64,000 nucleotides of DNA from Plantibacter sp. ME-Dv--P-122b (GTDB lineage Bacteria > Actinomycetota > Actinomycetes > Actinomycetales > Microbacteriaceae), in the NCBI RefSeq assembly GCF_030209375.1, contig NZ_JARVSC010000003.1, positions 496,001 through 560,000 of the forward strand. The letters are read 5' to 3'. The position numbers were made by a program, and so were the translations under genes. Positions within the stretch are counted from its first letter, which is position 1. Each line of letters opens with the position of its first letter. The notes under the pieces are model-generated. The model was not told where the DNA came from and did no database searches. It worked only from the letters and a program-made list of their open reading frames with translations. Of this stretch, positions 8,743-16,638 are shown piece after piece.

Positions 8743-9779
8743 GCAGCACCGACCAGCCGAAGCCCGGCGCGGACCACCCGAAGAACACCTCGGGCATCAC
8801 GATGCGCGACGTCGCGAAGGCCGCCGGCGTCTCCGTGGCGACCGTCTCGCACGTCGTCAACGACAAGCCAGGGTCGCGGATCGGCGAGGACGCCAAACGT
8901 CGGGTGCACGAGGCGGTGGCGGAGCTCGGCTATCGGCCGAACGCCCTCGCGAAGACGCTGTCCCAAGGGCACTCCCGGTTCATCGGCCTCGTCGCCGACG
9001 CGATCGCGACGACCCCGTTCGCCGGCCAGATCATCCACGGCGCCCAGGACGAGGCGTGGCGCCACGGCTACGTCCTGCTCGTCGCCAACACCGACGGCAA
9101 CACGGCCGCCGAGGAGGAGGCGATCGCGATGATGCTCGAGCATCAGGTCCGCGGGATCCTCTACTCGACCTGGTTCCACCACGAGATCACCGTGCCGGAG
9201 GCGCTCCTCCAGACCGACACCGTGCTCGTCGACTGCTACGCCGCGGGCAGCGGGCTCCCGGCCGTCGTCCCCGACGAGGAGCAGGGCGGGCGGACCGCGA
9301 CCGAGGCGCTGCTCGCGGCCGGTCACCGACGGATCGCGTTCGTCAACACGACGACCCCCTCACCGGCGCAGACCGGCCGGCTCGCCGGGTACCGCTCGGC
9401 GTTGCAGGCGGCGGGGGTGGCGTTCGACGACGCCCTCGTGTTCCCGGCCTCACCGGAGCAGGAGGGCGGGTACGCGGCGACCGCCGAGGTCGTCGACTCG
9501 GGCGCCACCGCGGTCTTCTGCCACAACGACCGCGTGGCGATGGGACTCTACGACGGCCTGCGCGAGCGCGGACTGCGGATCCCCGACGACATGGCCGTCA
9601 TGGGCTTCGACAACCAGGACGTCATCGCCGCCCACCTCCGGCCGCCGCTGTCGACGGTCGCACTCCCCCACTACGAGCTCGGAGCGGCAGGGGTCCGTCG
9701 GCTGCTCGGCCTCGACGCCGCGCTGCCCGCCGGGCCGCAGCTCATCGCCTGCCCGGCCGTCCCGCGGCACTCCGTCTGA
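8739..9779 (+). CDS. LacI-family transcriptional repressor of the fructan operon
   Basis: A 346-residue regulator whose ATG overlaps the preceding permease stop (ATGA). After a 20-residue polar tail the helix-turn-helix reads MRDVAKAAGVSVATVSHVV, followed by the hinge YRPNALAKTL and a periplasmic-binding-protein-like effector domain (GLVADAIATTPFAGQIIHGA, then the DVIAAHLRPPLSTV block near the end). It is embedded in the operon it probably controls, and the two operators at 3875-3932 upstream of the first gene are the likely targets. The inducer is probably fructose or a fructo-oligosaccharide (inference). Confidence 0.88.
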   Translation: MSSTDQPKPGADHPKNTSGITMRDVAKAAGVSVATVSHVVNDKPGSRIGEDAKRRVHEAVAELGYRPNALAKTLSQGHSRFIGLVADAIATTPFAGQIIHGAQDEAWRHGYVLLVANTDGNTAAEEEAIAMMLEHQVRGILYSTWFHHEITVPEALLQTDTVLVDCYAAGSGLPAVVPDEEQGGRTATEALLAAGHRRIAFVNTTTPSPAQTGRLAGYRSALQAAGVAFDDALVFPASPEQEGGYAATAEVVDSGATAVFCHNDRVAMGLYDGLRERGLRIPDDMAVMGFDNQDVIAAHLRPPLSTVALPHYELGAAGVRRLLGLDAALPAGPQLIACPAVPRHSV

Positions 9780-9789
9780 GGGCGCGACC

Positions 9790-11232
9790 GTGCACGACGA
9801 GCAGCACGCCCTCCCTCGGCCCGGCTTCCACCTGACGCCGCAACGGAACTGGATGAACGACCCGAACGGCTTGGTCTTCCACCGCGGGCGGTGGCACGCC
9901 TTCTTCCAGTACAACCCGGAGGGTGGCGACTGGGGCAACATGAGTTGGGGCCATGCCTCGAGCGTCGACCTGCAGCACTGGGTCGAGCATCCGGTCGCCC
10001 TGCGGTACACCGCCGAGGAGCAGGTGTACTCGGGATCCGTGGTCGCCGCGGGTCCCGACGGACGCCTCACCGCGTACTACACGAGCGTGTCCACCGACGG
10101 CCGGCAGGCGCAGTCCCGGGCGACCAGCGACGACGACGGGCTCACCTGGCAGCGCGACCCGGAGAACCCGATCCTCGACCGCGGCTCGCACGCGTTCCGC
10201 GACCCGAAGATCATCCGGTACGAGGACGCCGCGGGCTTCCGCTGGATCATGCTCACGGTGGAGGCCGTGGAGCGTCAGGTCCTCGTGTACTCCTCCACCG
10301 ACCTCCGCACCTGGGAGCACGTCAGCACCGTCGGTCCGTTCGGTCCCACCGGCGTCGTGTGGGAGTGCCCCGACCTCATCCCGCTCGCGGTCGACGGCCA
10401 CCCGGACGAGGTCCGGTGGGTCCTGCTCCTCAGCACCAACCCGGTCGGCGACGCGCAGGACCCGGACGGGTCGTCGATGAGCTATCTCGTCGGCGACTTC
10501 GACGGCTCGGTGTTCACGCCTGAGCGGGCCGAGCTGCAGCGGCTCGACCACGGTCGGGACTTCTACGCGGCGGTCGGGTTCGACGGCGCTCCGGACGGCG
10601 AAGCGGTGATCCTCGGCTGGATGGGTAATTGGCGCTACGCCGCCGACCTCCCCGCCTCGCCGTGGCGGGGCGCGATGTCGCTTCCCCGACGCCTCTCCTT
10701 GACCACGGTCGACGGCGAGCCGCGACTCGTGCAGGAGCCGCCGGCCTACGTCAGGGAACCACTGGCCGCGATCGAACCGACCACCGTCGCCCTATCCTTG
10801 GACGCCGTCGACCTGGCGCTCGACGGCGACGGCGTGGTCGAGTTGCGCTGGGATCCGTCGGTCACGGGTGAGCTGCGGCTCCGACTGACCGCCGACACCG
10901 ACGGAGCGGTCCTCATCGTCCACGACCCGACGGCGGCGTCACTCGCGGTCACCCGGTCGGGCGGTGCCATGGACACGGTGCACCCCGACTTCGCCTCCAC
11001 GAGCATCGTCCCGCTCGCCGGCGACCGGTCGGCGCGGCTCCTCCTCAGCCTCGACGGCCCACTGCTCGAGCTGTTCGTCGACGGTGGTCTCGCCACCGTC
11101 TCCGACCTCGTCCTCCTCGGGACCGGACGACCGACGCTGACCCTCGCGAGCGAACGCGCCAGTCCCGTCTCGGTCGCCGTCGCCGTGCTCGGCCGGGCGC
11201 CCGCCACCGACCAGGTGCACGCGCTCGCCTGA
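9790..11232 (+). CDS. Intracellular GH32 beta-fructosidase
   Basis: A 480-residue GH32 enzyme with all three signature motifs: WMNDPNG (nucleophile Asp24), FRDPK (Asp138) and WECPDL (acid/base Glu192). No signal peptide is present, so it hydrolyses imported fructosides (sucrose, levan or inulin oligosaccharides) in the cytoplasm. It starts at a GTG 10 bases after the LacI gene. The C-terminal beta-sandwich (about residues 325-465) is present, and the total length matches bacterial SacA/levanase-type enzymes. Exact substrate preference is not readable. Confidence 0.9.
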   Translation: MHDEQHALPRPGFHLTPQRNWMNDPNGLVFHRGRWHAFFQYNPEGGDWGNMSWGHASSVDLQHWVEHPVALRYTAEEQVYSGSVVAAGPDGRLTAYYTSVSTDGRQAQSRATSDDDGLTWQRDPENPILDRGSHAFRDPKIIRYEDAAGFRWIMLTVEAVERQVLVYSSTDLRTWEHVSTVGPFGPTGVVWECPDLIPLAVDGHPDEVRWVLLLSTNPVGDAQDPDGSSMSYLVGDFDGSVFTPERAELQRLDHGRDFYAAVGFDGAPDGEAVILGWMGNWRYAADLPASPWRGAMSLPRRLSLTTVDGEPRLVQEPPAYVREPLAAIEPTTVALSLDAVDLALDGDGVVELRWDPSVTGELRLRLTADTDGAVLIVHDPTAASLAVTRSGGAMDTVHPDFASTSIVPLAGDRSARLLLSLDGPLLELFVDGGLATVSDLVLLGTGRPTLTLASERASPVSVAVAVLGRAPATDQVHALA

Positions 11233-11314
11233 GCCTTCCTCCACCGCACGATCCAGCACCATCCCCGCCACGGGTGCCTTCGGCGCGCCCGCGGCACCGA
11301 CGAAAGGAACAGCA

Positions 11315-12892
11315 ATGACGCACGACCTCTCCCGCCGGACCGTCCTCCAGGGCGCCGGCCTCGGGGCGCTCGCCCTGTTCGCGAGTGCCGGCACGCCCCT
11401 CGCCGCCCAGGCGTCGACCACCGCCCAGGCGCAGGCCTCCCTCAGGTCGATGTTCCACATGACGCCGCCGTCGGGGTGGCTCTGCGACCCGCAACGACCG
11501 GTGTTCACGAACGGCGCGTACCAGCTGTACTACCTGCACTCCGGCCAGAACAACGGCCCGGGCGGTTGGGATCACGCGACGACGACCGACGGCGTCGCCT
11601 TCACCCATCACGGAACCGTCATGCCCCTGCAGCCGGACTTCCCGGTGTGGTCGGGATCCGCCGTCGTCGACACCGCGAACACCGCCGGCTTCGGCGCGGG
11701 TGCGGTCATCGCCCTCGCGACGCAGCCCACGGACGGCGTCCGGAAGTACCAGGAGCAGTACCTCTACTGGTCGACGGACGGCGGCTTCACGTTCACGATG
11801 CTCCCCGACCCCGTGATCGTGAACACCGACGGACGTGCGGCCCAGACCACTGCGGAGATCGAGAACGCCGAATGGTTCCGGGACCCGAAGGTCCACTGGG
11901 ACGCGGCCAGGAGCGAATGGGTCTGCGTCATCGGGCGCGCACGCTACGCGGCCTTCTACACCTCGCCCGATCTCACGACCTGGCAGCTGCAGCACAACTT
12001 CGACTTCCCGAACCACGACCTCGGCGGCATCGAATGCCCGGACCTGTTCCAGATGCGAGCGGGTGACGGCAGCTGGCACTGGGTCTTGGGCGCCAGCATG
12101 GACGCCTACTCGATCGGCCTGCCGATGACCTACGCCTACTGGACGGGCACCTGGGACGGGACGCGGTTCACGGCCGACGACCTCACCCCGCAGTGGCTGG
12201 ACTGGGGCTGGGACTGGTACGCCGCCGTCACCTGGCCGAAGGCGGAGTCGCCCGACGACCGCCGGCTCGCGATCGCCTGGATGAACAACTGGAAGTACGC
12301 GGCCCGTGACGTCCCCACCGACGCCTCGGACGGGTACAACGGCCAGAACTCCGTCGTCCGGGAGCTGCGACTCGAGGCGCAGTCCGGCGGTCGGTACAGC
12401 CTGCTCAGCGCGCCCGTCGACGCCCTCGCCGGGTATGCGACCTCCACGGTCTCCCTCCCGGACCAGACGGTCACCGGGAGCGCCGTCCTGCCCTGGAGTG
12501 GCCGGGCGTACGAGATCGAACTCGACCTCACCTGGGACACCGCGACCAACGTCGGTCTCTCCGTCGGGCGGTCGGCGGACGGCTCCCGCCACACCAACAT
12601 CGGGAAGGCCGGGGCCGAGCTCTACGTCGACCGCGCCCCGTCCGACCTGGCCGGCTTCGCGCTGCAGCCGTACACGCGAGCCGCGGCACCGATCGACGCG
12701 GCTGCGCGCTCGGTCCATCTGCGGGTCTTCGTCGACACGCAGAGTATCGAGGTCTTCGTCAACGCCGGTCACACCGTCGTCTCGCAGCAGGTGCACTTCG
12801 TCGAGGGCGACACGGGGATCTCGCTCTACACCGACGGCGGGCCGCTGACCGCCTCGGGGATCACGATCCGCGAGTTCGGCACGGCGATCTGA
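11315..12892 (+). CDS. lftA: Tat-exported levan fructotransferase (DFA IV-forming, GH32)
   Basis: A 525-residue GH32 protein with a twin-arginine signal (LSRRTVLQGAGLGALALFA, cleavage near residue 33). The N-terminal catalytic block is PPSGWLCDPQRPVF (Asp58), not WMNDPNG; then EWFRDPK (Asp190) and GGIECPD (Glu240). This block and long stretches such as YYLHSGQNNGPGGWDHATT and WLDWGWDWYAAVTWP match what I remember of Arthrobacter levan fructotransferases, which convert levan to difructose anhydride IV (EC 4.2.2.16) by intramolecular transfer. No anchor is visible, so it is probably secreted. It has its own RBS (AAAGGA). Assignment rests on recalled family sequence, so a levanase of the same subfamily remains possible. 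Confidence 0.8.
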   Translation: MTHDLSRRTVLQGAGLGALALFASAGTPLAAQASTTAQAQASLRSMFHMTPPSGWLCDPQRPVFTNGAYQLYYLHSGQNNGPGGWDHATTTDGVAFTHHGTVMPLQPDFPVWSGSAVVDTANTAGFGAGAVIALATQPTDGVRKYQEQYLYWSTDGGFTFTMLPDPVIVNTDGRAAQTTAEIENAEWFRDPKVHWDAARSEWVCVIGRARYAAFYTSPDLTTWQLQHNFDFPNHDLGGIECPDLFQMRAGDGSWHWVLGASMDAYSIGLPMTYAYWTGTWDGTRFTADDLTPQWLDWGWDWYAAVTWPKAESPDDRRLAIAWMNNWKYAARDVPTDASDGYNGQNSVVRELRLEAQSGGRYSLLSAPVDALAGYATSTVSLPDQTVTGSAVLPWSGRAYEIELDLTWDTATNVGLSVGRSADGSRHTNIGKAGAELYVDRAPSDLAGFALQPYTRAAAPIDAAARSVHLRVFVDTQSIEVFVNAGHTVVSQQVHFVEGDTGISLYTDGGPLTASGITIREFGTAI

Positions 12893-12897
12893 GGCGG

Positions 12898-12932
12898 GCG
12901 CGGTCGGGCGCGGCGACGGCGCCCGACCGCGT
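12898..12932 (+). terminator. Strong hairpin after the fructan operon
   Basis: GCGGTCGGGCGC (12900-12911) and its exact reverse complement (12919-12930) are separated by a 7-base loop, beginning 7 bases after the stop of the levan fructotransferase gene. There is no long T-run, which is common for actinobacterial terminators. Confidence 0.7.
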
Positions 12933-13037
12933 CCGACGGGTGTCCCCACGTTTCGTCGCGCGCACGGGTTCGACGGCTCTCGCTAGGCTTGATGTTCCTT
13001 CCGGCGGAGCTCGTCGGCGAGCAGGAGATGGGGATCC

Positions 13038-13520
13038 GTGAAGAACGCCGCCTCGTACGCGATCGGGCTCGCGCTGAGCCTGGTCTACGTCTCATTGGTC
13101 GGTGTGCTGTCGATCCAGATCGCCGGTCTCGCCGGAGGCGCGGTGTTCGACCTCAGCAACTCCCTGATGGCCGTCACCGAACCGAACGCCGGCCTGCTGC
13201 AGGTGCTCGGTATCGCCGTCGCGAGCGGAGCGGTGCTCTGGATCCTGATGCGGCGCGGGACCCCGGGGGCGGACGCGCAACGCCTCCTGCGACTCGGCTT
13301 CGGCACGGGAACGCTCGTACAGATCGCTGTCGGCGTCGCCCTCCTCGTCGGACGGTTCTCCGTCCTGGATCTGAATCAGGGTCCGGCGAAGTGGCTCGAG
13401 GGCTGGATCACCTCCGGTGCCTCGAACTCGGCGGTCCACGTCGTCCTCATCGTGACGGTGTACCTGATCGTGACGAGGCGACACCGTACCTGCGGCACAG
13501 CAGACCCCTCGCGGGCCTGA
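13038..13520 (+). CDS. Small integral membrane protein, hypothetical
   Basis: A 160-residue protein read from a GTG preceded by AGGAGA. Four hydrophobic segments are visible (about residues 5-30, 52-70, 88-105 and 130-148), with short polar connectors (RRGTPGADAQRLLRLG and QGPAKWLEGWITSGA). No enzymatic motif is present. It stands alone between the fructan operon terminator and a DUF1349 gene. Function unknown. Confidence 0.6.
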   Translation: MKNAASYAIGLALSLVYVSLVGVLSIQIAGLAGGAVFDLSNSLMAVTEPNAGLLQVLGIAVASGAVLWILMRRGTPGADAQRLLRLGFGTGTLVQIAVGVALLVGRFSVLDLNQGPAKWLEGWITSGASNSAVHVVLIVTVYLIVTRRHRTCGTADPSRA

Positions 13521-13594
13521 CCGGCCGGACGCCACACCCCCCCCCCCAGCGCCCCGACCGTGCGGCAGGACCATTTGTACGTCAGGATGGACGG

Positions 13595-14182
13595 ATGGAT
13601 CTCCAGAGCCTGGTCGAGCACGGACGTTGGACGACGGCCCCTGCGGCGGTGACGACGGAGCCGGACGGTTCCCTGCTCGTCACCGCCGTCGAGGGCAGTG
13701 ACGCCTGGCGGCACACCTCCTACGGCTTCGTCCACGACACGGAGCACGCACTGATCGCGCCGATGCAGCGACGAGCGGCGATCGAGGTGTCGTTCGTCCT
13801 CGACGGCTCCGAGCAGTTCGATCAGGCCGGCGTGTTCCTCCGGGTGTCCGAGTCGATGTGGATCAAGGCCGGGGTCGAGGTGTCCGACGGGGTCGCCCAG
13901 CTCGGTGCGGTCGTCACGCATGGGAACTCCGACTGGTCGGTGGCGCCGGTCCCCGATTGGCTCGGGCGAACCGTCACCGTGCGCGCGAGCAGCGACGGCG
14001 ACGCCATCACCGTGCGCGCACGGGTGGACGACGAGGACTGGCGCCTGGTCCGCGTCGCCCACCTCGACCCGGAGGCCGACGTCGAGGCGGGACTCTTCTG
14101 CGCGGCCCCGACGCGCGCCGGTCTCACCGTGCGGTTCACCGCCGTCCGTCTCGGTCCGCCGGACGACGCACTCCACGGCTGA
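13595..14182 (+). CDS. DUF1349-family protein (concanavalin-like sandwich)
   Basis: A 195-residue cytoplasmic protein starting at the ATG at 13595 (AGGATGGACGG upstream). It has the family pattern: WTTAPAAVT, SYGFVHDTEHALIAP, a central QFDQAGVFLRVSESMWIKAG block, VTHGNSDWS and a C-terminal AGLFCAAPTRAGLTVRFT strand pair. Members are small beta-sandwich proteins of unknown role, sometimes linked to carbohydrate metabolism. The 3' end overlaps the convergent WYL regulator by 47 bases. A run of eleven Cs lies 47 bases upstream. Confidence 0.82.
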   Translation: MDLQSLVEHGRWTTAPAAVTTEPDGSLLVTAVEGSDAWRHTSYGFVHDTEHALIAPMQRRAAIEVSFVLDGSEQFDQAGVFLRVSESMWIKAGVEVSDGVAQLGAVVTHGNSDWSVAPVPDWLGRTVTVRASSDGDAITVRARVDDEDWRLVRVAHLDPEADVEAGLFCAAPTRAGLTVRFTAVRLGPPDDALHG

Positions 14183-15143
14183 CCGTCTGCGCGGTCGCGG
14201 CGTTGCGCTCCGCGAGCTGTGCGAACGCTGCGGCGAGCTCGGGCGGATCGACGACGTCGATGTCGGTGTCGAAGCGGTTCAGGGAGGCGGCGAGCGCCAC
14301 CCACGACCACGCGCCGGCGGTGTAGCGCGTGCGGTCCGGGCCGAGGGGCTCGGCGGTGCCGTCGCCAACGAACGGCTGGACCGCCTCGAACGGCAGGTGG
14401 AGGACGACGGTGCCGAAACAGGGCCAGGCATCGGTCTGCTCGGCTCCCTTGAACCTCGCCGCCACGAAGGCCTGCACGTCGCCGCCCGGCACCTCGCGCG
14501 GCCGGAACCGCGGTCCGGATGGGGTCCTCGGCACGATGCGGTCGGCTCGGAAGATCCGCCAGTCGTCGCGGTCGAGATCCCAGGCCACGAGGTACCAGCG
14601 TCCCTGGGAGGTGACCAGGTGGTGGGGCTCGACGCGTCGAGGGGGTTCCGGGTCGCCGTCGGATCGCCCGAACCGGAGCACCTCCCGCGCGCGGATGGCG
14701 GCAGACAACGCGAGGAGGACCGACACGGCCACCTGCGGGGTCGGTCCGTCGCCTGAGCGGGGCACCGAGATGACGTCGAGGGCGTCGAGTCGATGCCGCA
14801 GCCGCGACGGCAGGACCTGTCTCACGGTCGTCAGCGCTCGGAGCGCGGGCTCCTCGAACCCGGATCCCGCGACGGCGGCGGTCTGGAGGGCGATCGTGAG
14901 CGCGACGATCTGCTCGTCGTCGAAGAGTAGCGGCGGGAGTTCGCTGCCGGCGTCGAGGTGGTACCCGCCGTCCGGGCCCATCGTGGCCTCGATGCGATAC
15001 CCCATCTCCCGGAGGCGGTCGACGTCGCGGCGGATCGTGCGGTGGCTGACGTCCAGCCGGTCGGCGAGCAGGGCACCCGGCCAGTCGCGCCGCGCCTGCA
15101 GGAGCGAGAGCAACTGCAGGAGTCGGGAGGTCGGTGAAGCCAT
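14136..15143 (-). CDS. YafY-type transcriptional regulator (HTH plus WYL domain)
   Basis: A 335-residue regulator. The start at 15143 (MASPTSRLLQLLSLLQARRD) matches the canonical N-terminus of the family. An HTH_11 domain (LADRLDVSHRTIRRDVDRL) is followed by GYHLDAGSELPPLLFDDEQ and a WYL ligand-binding domain (GRWYLVAWDLDRDDWRIFRADRI), with a C-terminal extension. It is divergently transcribed from a VOC-family gene, the usual arrangement for this regulator type, with a perfect palindrome in the shared upstream region. Its 3' end overlaps the DUF1349 gene. Confidence 0.9.
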   Translation of the reverse strand: MASPTSRLLQLLSLLQARRDWPGALLADRLDVSHRTIRRDVDRLREMGYRIEATMGPDGGYHLDAGSELPPLLFDDEQIVALTIALQTAAVAGSGFEEPALRALTTVRQVLPSRLRHRLDALDVISVPRSGDGPTPQVAVSVLLALSAAIRAREVLRFGRSDGDPEPPRRVEPHHLVTSQGRWYLVAWDLDRDDWRIFRADRIVPRTPSGPRFRPREVPGGDVQAFVAARFKGAEQTDAWPCFGTVVLHLPFEAVQPFVGDGTAEPLGPDRTRYTAGAWSWVALAASLNRFDTDIDVVDPPELAAAFAQLAERNAATAQTVSRGVRRPADRDGRR

Positions 15144-15164
15144 GGTGCGAGCGTAGTCCGAGTG

Positions 15165-15183
15165 TAGGACATGATCTGTCCTA
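15165..15183. promoter_or_regulatory. Palindromic operator between WYL regulator and VOC gene
   Basis: TAGGACA and TGTCCTA form a perfect 7-bp inverted repeat around TGATC, centred 31 bases upstream of the regulator start and 68 bases upstream of the VOC gene. Position and symmetry fit an autoregulatory site of the divergent YafY-type regulator. Confidence 0.6.
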
Positions 15184-15241
15184 GAGGCCTGGAACAGTGG
15201 TGCTCGACCGGGAGGAGCCCGGCACGACTCGAGGAGCACCC

Positions 15242-15700
15242 ATGAGCATCACGACCACGACCCACCTCAACTTCCAGGGCGACGCCCGCGCTGCACTGGA
15301 GTTCTACCAGTCCGTCTTCGGCGGGCGGACGACGATCGCGAGCTACGGCGACCTCGGGATGCCCAAGGACGCGCCGGGCGCCGAGTTGGTCGTCTTCGGT
15401 CAGGTCGAATCCGAGGACGGCTTCCGGGTGATGGCGTACGACAGCCCCGGAGCTCCGGCGGCGTCACTGATCGGCACCGGAACGACCCGTCGCGAGCACG
15501 GGACGACGGTCACCGAACAGTCCTGCTTCGTCGCGGTGCGTGGCGAGACGCTCGCGGAGGTCGAGGAGTTCTGGAACCGACTCGTCGTCGGAGGTTCGGT
15601 CGTCGAGGAGCTCGCCGCGTCCGCCTGGAGCCCCGGCTTCGGCATGGTGACGGACCGGTTCGGCGTCACGTGGGTGCTCGACGTCGCGGCGGCCGACTGA
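15242..15700 (+). CDS. VOC-superfamily (PhnB/glyoxalase-like) protein
   Basis: A 152-residue protein with the PhnB-like fold: THLNFQGDARAALEFYQSVFGG at the start, a YGDLGMPKDAPG loop, and the closing strand FGMVTDRFGVTWVLDV. These proteins are two beta-alpha-beta-beta-beta units and often bind a metal, but the usual set of His/Glu ligands is incomplete here, as in most PhnB homologues with unknown activity. It is divergent from the WYL regulator and probably regulated by it. Confidence 0.85.
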   Translation: MSITTTTHLNFQGDARAALEFYQSVFGGRTTIASYGDLGMPKDAPGAELVVFGQVESEDGFRVMAYDSPGAPAASLIGTGTTRREHGTTVTEQSCFVAVRGETLAEVEEFWNRLVVGGSVVEELAASAWSPGFGMVTDRFGVTWVLDVAAAD

Positions 15701-15729
15701 GGCGTCCACGCACGTCCTGCGAGACGGAG

Positions 15730-15769
15730 AACGGGCCGGTGCGGACGATCGCGTCCACACCGGCCCGTT
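15730..15769. terminator. Bidirectional hairpin between convergent genes
   Basis: AACGGGCCGGTG (15730-15741) is exactly complementary to CACCGGCCCGTT (15758-15769), and further pairs form inside the loop. It lies between the VOC gene (plus) and the DUF805 gene (minus) and can serve both. Confidence 0.75.
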
Positions 15770-15788
15770 CCGGTCCTCAGGTCGCGGT

Positions 15789-16379
15789 TCAGCGCGCCAG
15801 GTCGAACCGCTGACCCTCGGGCTTCGAGGGCAGGAGGACGAGCACGAAGAGGATGATCCCGCCGATCGACGGGATGAGCGAGAGGAAGTAGAACGGGCCG
15901 GGGAAGTTGGCGTCGTGGAGACGGCGCCAGGCGAGGGCCAGGTTCGGGACGATGGTCGCCAGCCAGATGAGGCCGAGGAGCACCAGCCCGATCAGGATGA
16001 GGGTGCGAGCTCCGGGGATCTCCAGGATGCCGGGCTGGGTGTAGTAGGTCCGCGCGCCGGTGCTGCTGTCGAACACGACCGGCTCACGCTGCGCGGCGGC
16101 CGAGGCCGCCCCCGACACGACGCCCGCGACCAGGAGGATGTTCGGGATGAGCGTGACGAGGAAGACGAGCAGCGCGACCCACCAGTACTCGCTCCGCGAG
16201 GCGCGACCGGTGAAGGTCGCGTACTTGCGGAGGTAGCGCTTGATGGCCTGCGGGAACGTCGCCCCGTAGAGCGGGAGCGTCAGATCCTCCGGGGAGGCGG
16301 CGCCGCGGATCGGAGCGGGCGCGTAGGGCTGCCCGTACGTCGGCGTCGCAGGGTATTCAGGGGTGGTGTTGGAACTCAT
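15789..16379 (-). CDS. DUF805-family membrane protein
   Basis: A 196-residue protein started at the ATG at 16379 (MSSNTTPEYPATPTYGQPYA). A proline/tyrosine-rich cytoplasmic segment (1-40) precedes the family signature: YATFTGRASRSEYWWVALLV, then three or four helices, and RRLHDANFPGPFYFLSLIPS before the last helix. DUF805 proteins are inner-membrane proteins of unknown function. Frames extending upstream of 16379 cross a repeat tract and are not supported. Confidence 0.88.
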   Translation of the reverse strand: MSSNTTPEYPATPTYGQPYAPAPIRGAASPEDLTLPLYGATFPQAIKRYLRKYATFTGRASRSEYWWVALLVFLVTLIPNILLVAGVVSGAASAAAQREPVVFDSSTGARTYYTQPGILEIPGARTLILIGLVLLGLIWLATIVPNLALAWRRLHDANFPGPFYFLSLIPSIGGIILFVLVLLPSKPEGQRFDLAR

Positions 16380-16480
16380 GGCGTCTTTCGATCGAGGTAC
16401 ACGGTACTGAGATCCTGGCATAACACATGACCACCTCAGAACAACTTGCGCGACCGACCGCGTTCGGGCATGCTTTCCGC

Positions 16481-16566
16481 CGATCCCCGAGCAACCCCCG
16501 TCGGTCCCCGAGCAACCCCCGCCGACCCCTGAGCAACCCCCTCCGGTCCCTGAGCCTGTCGAAGGG
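16481..16566 (+). repeat. 20-21 base tandem array ending in a dispersed 22-mer repeat
   Basis: Three imperfect tandem units (16481-16500, 16501-16521, 16522-16542) share the core CCCGAGCAACCCC or CCTGAGCAACCCC. A fourth unit (16543-16566) turns into the dispersed repeat GGTCCCTGAGCCTGTCGAAG (16545-16566). Related copies of that 22-mer occur after the next gene (17916-17937, 17995-18016, and inverted at 17950-17969). Confidence 0.8.
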
Positions 16567-16638
16567 CACACGAGGAGACTTTCACAACCGAGCCGACTCA
16601 GCATCTGGAATGTCAGTGGTCCATGGTGGACTTGTCCC

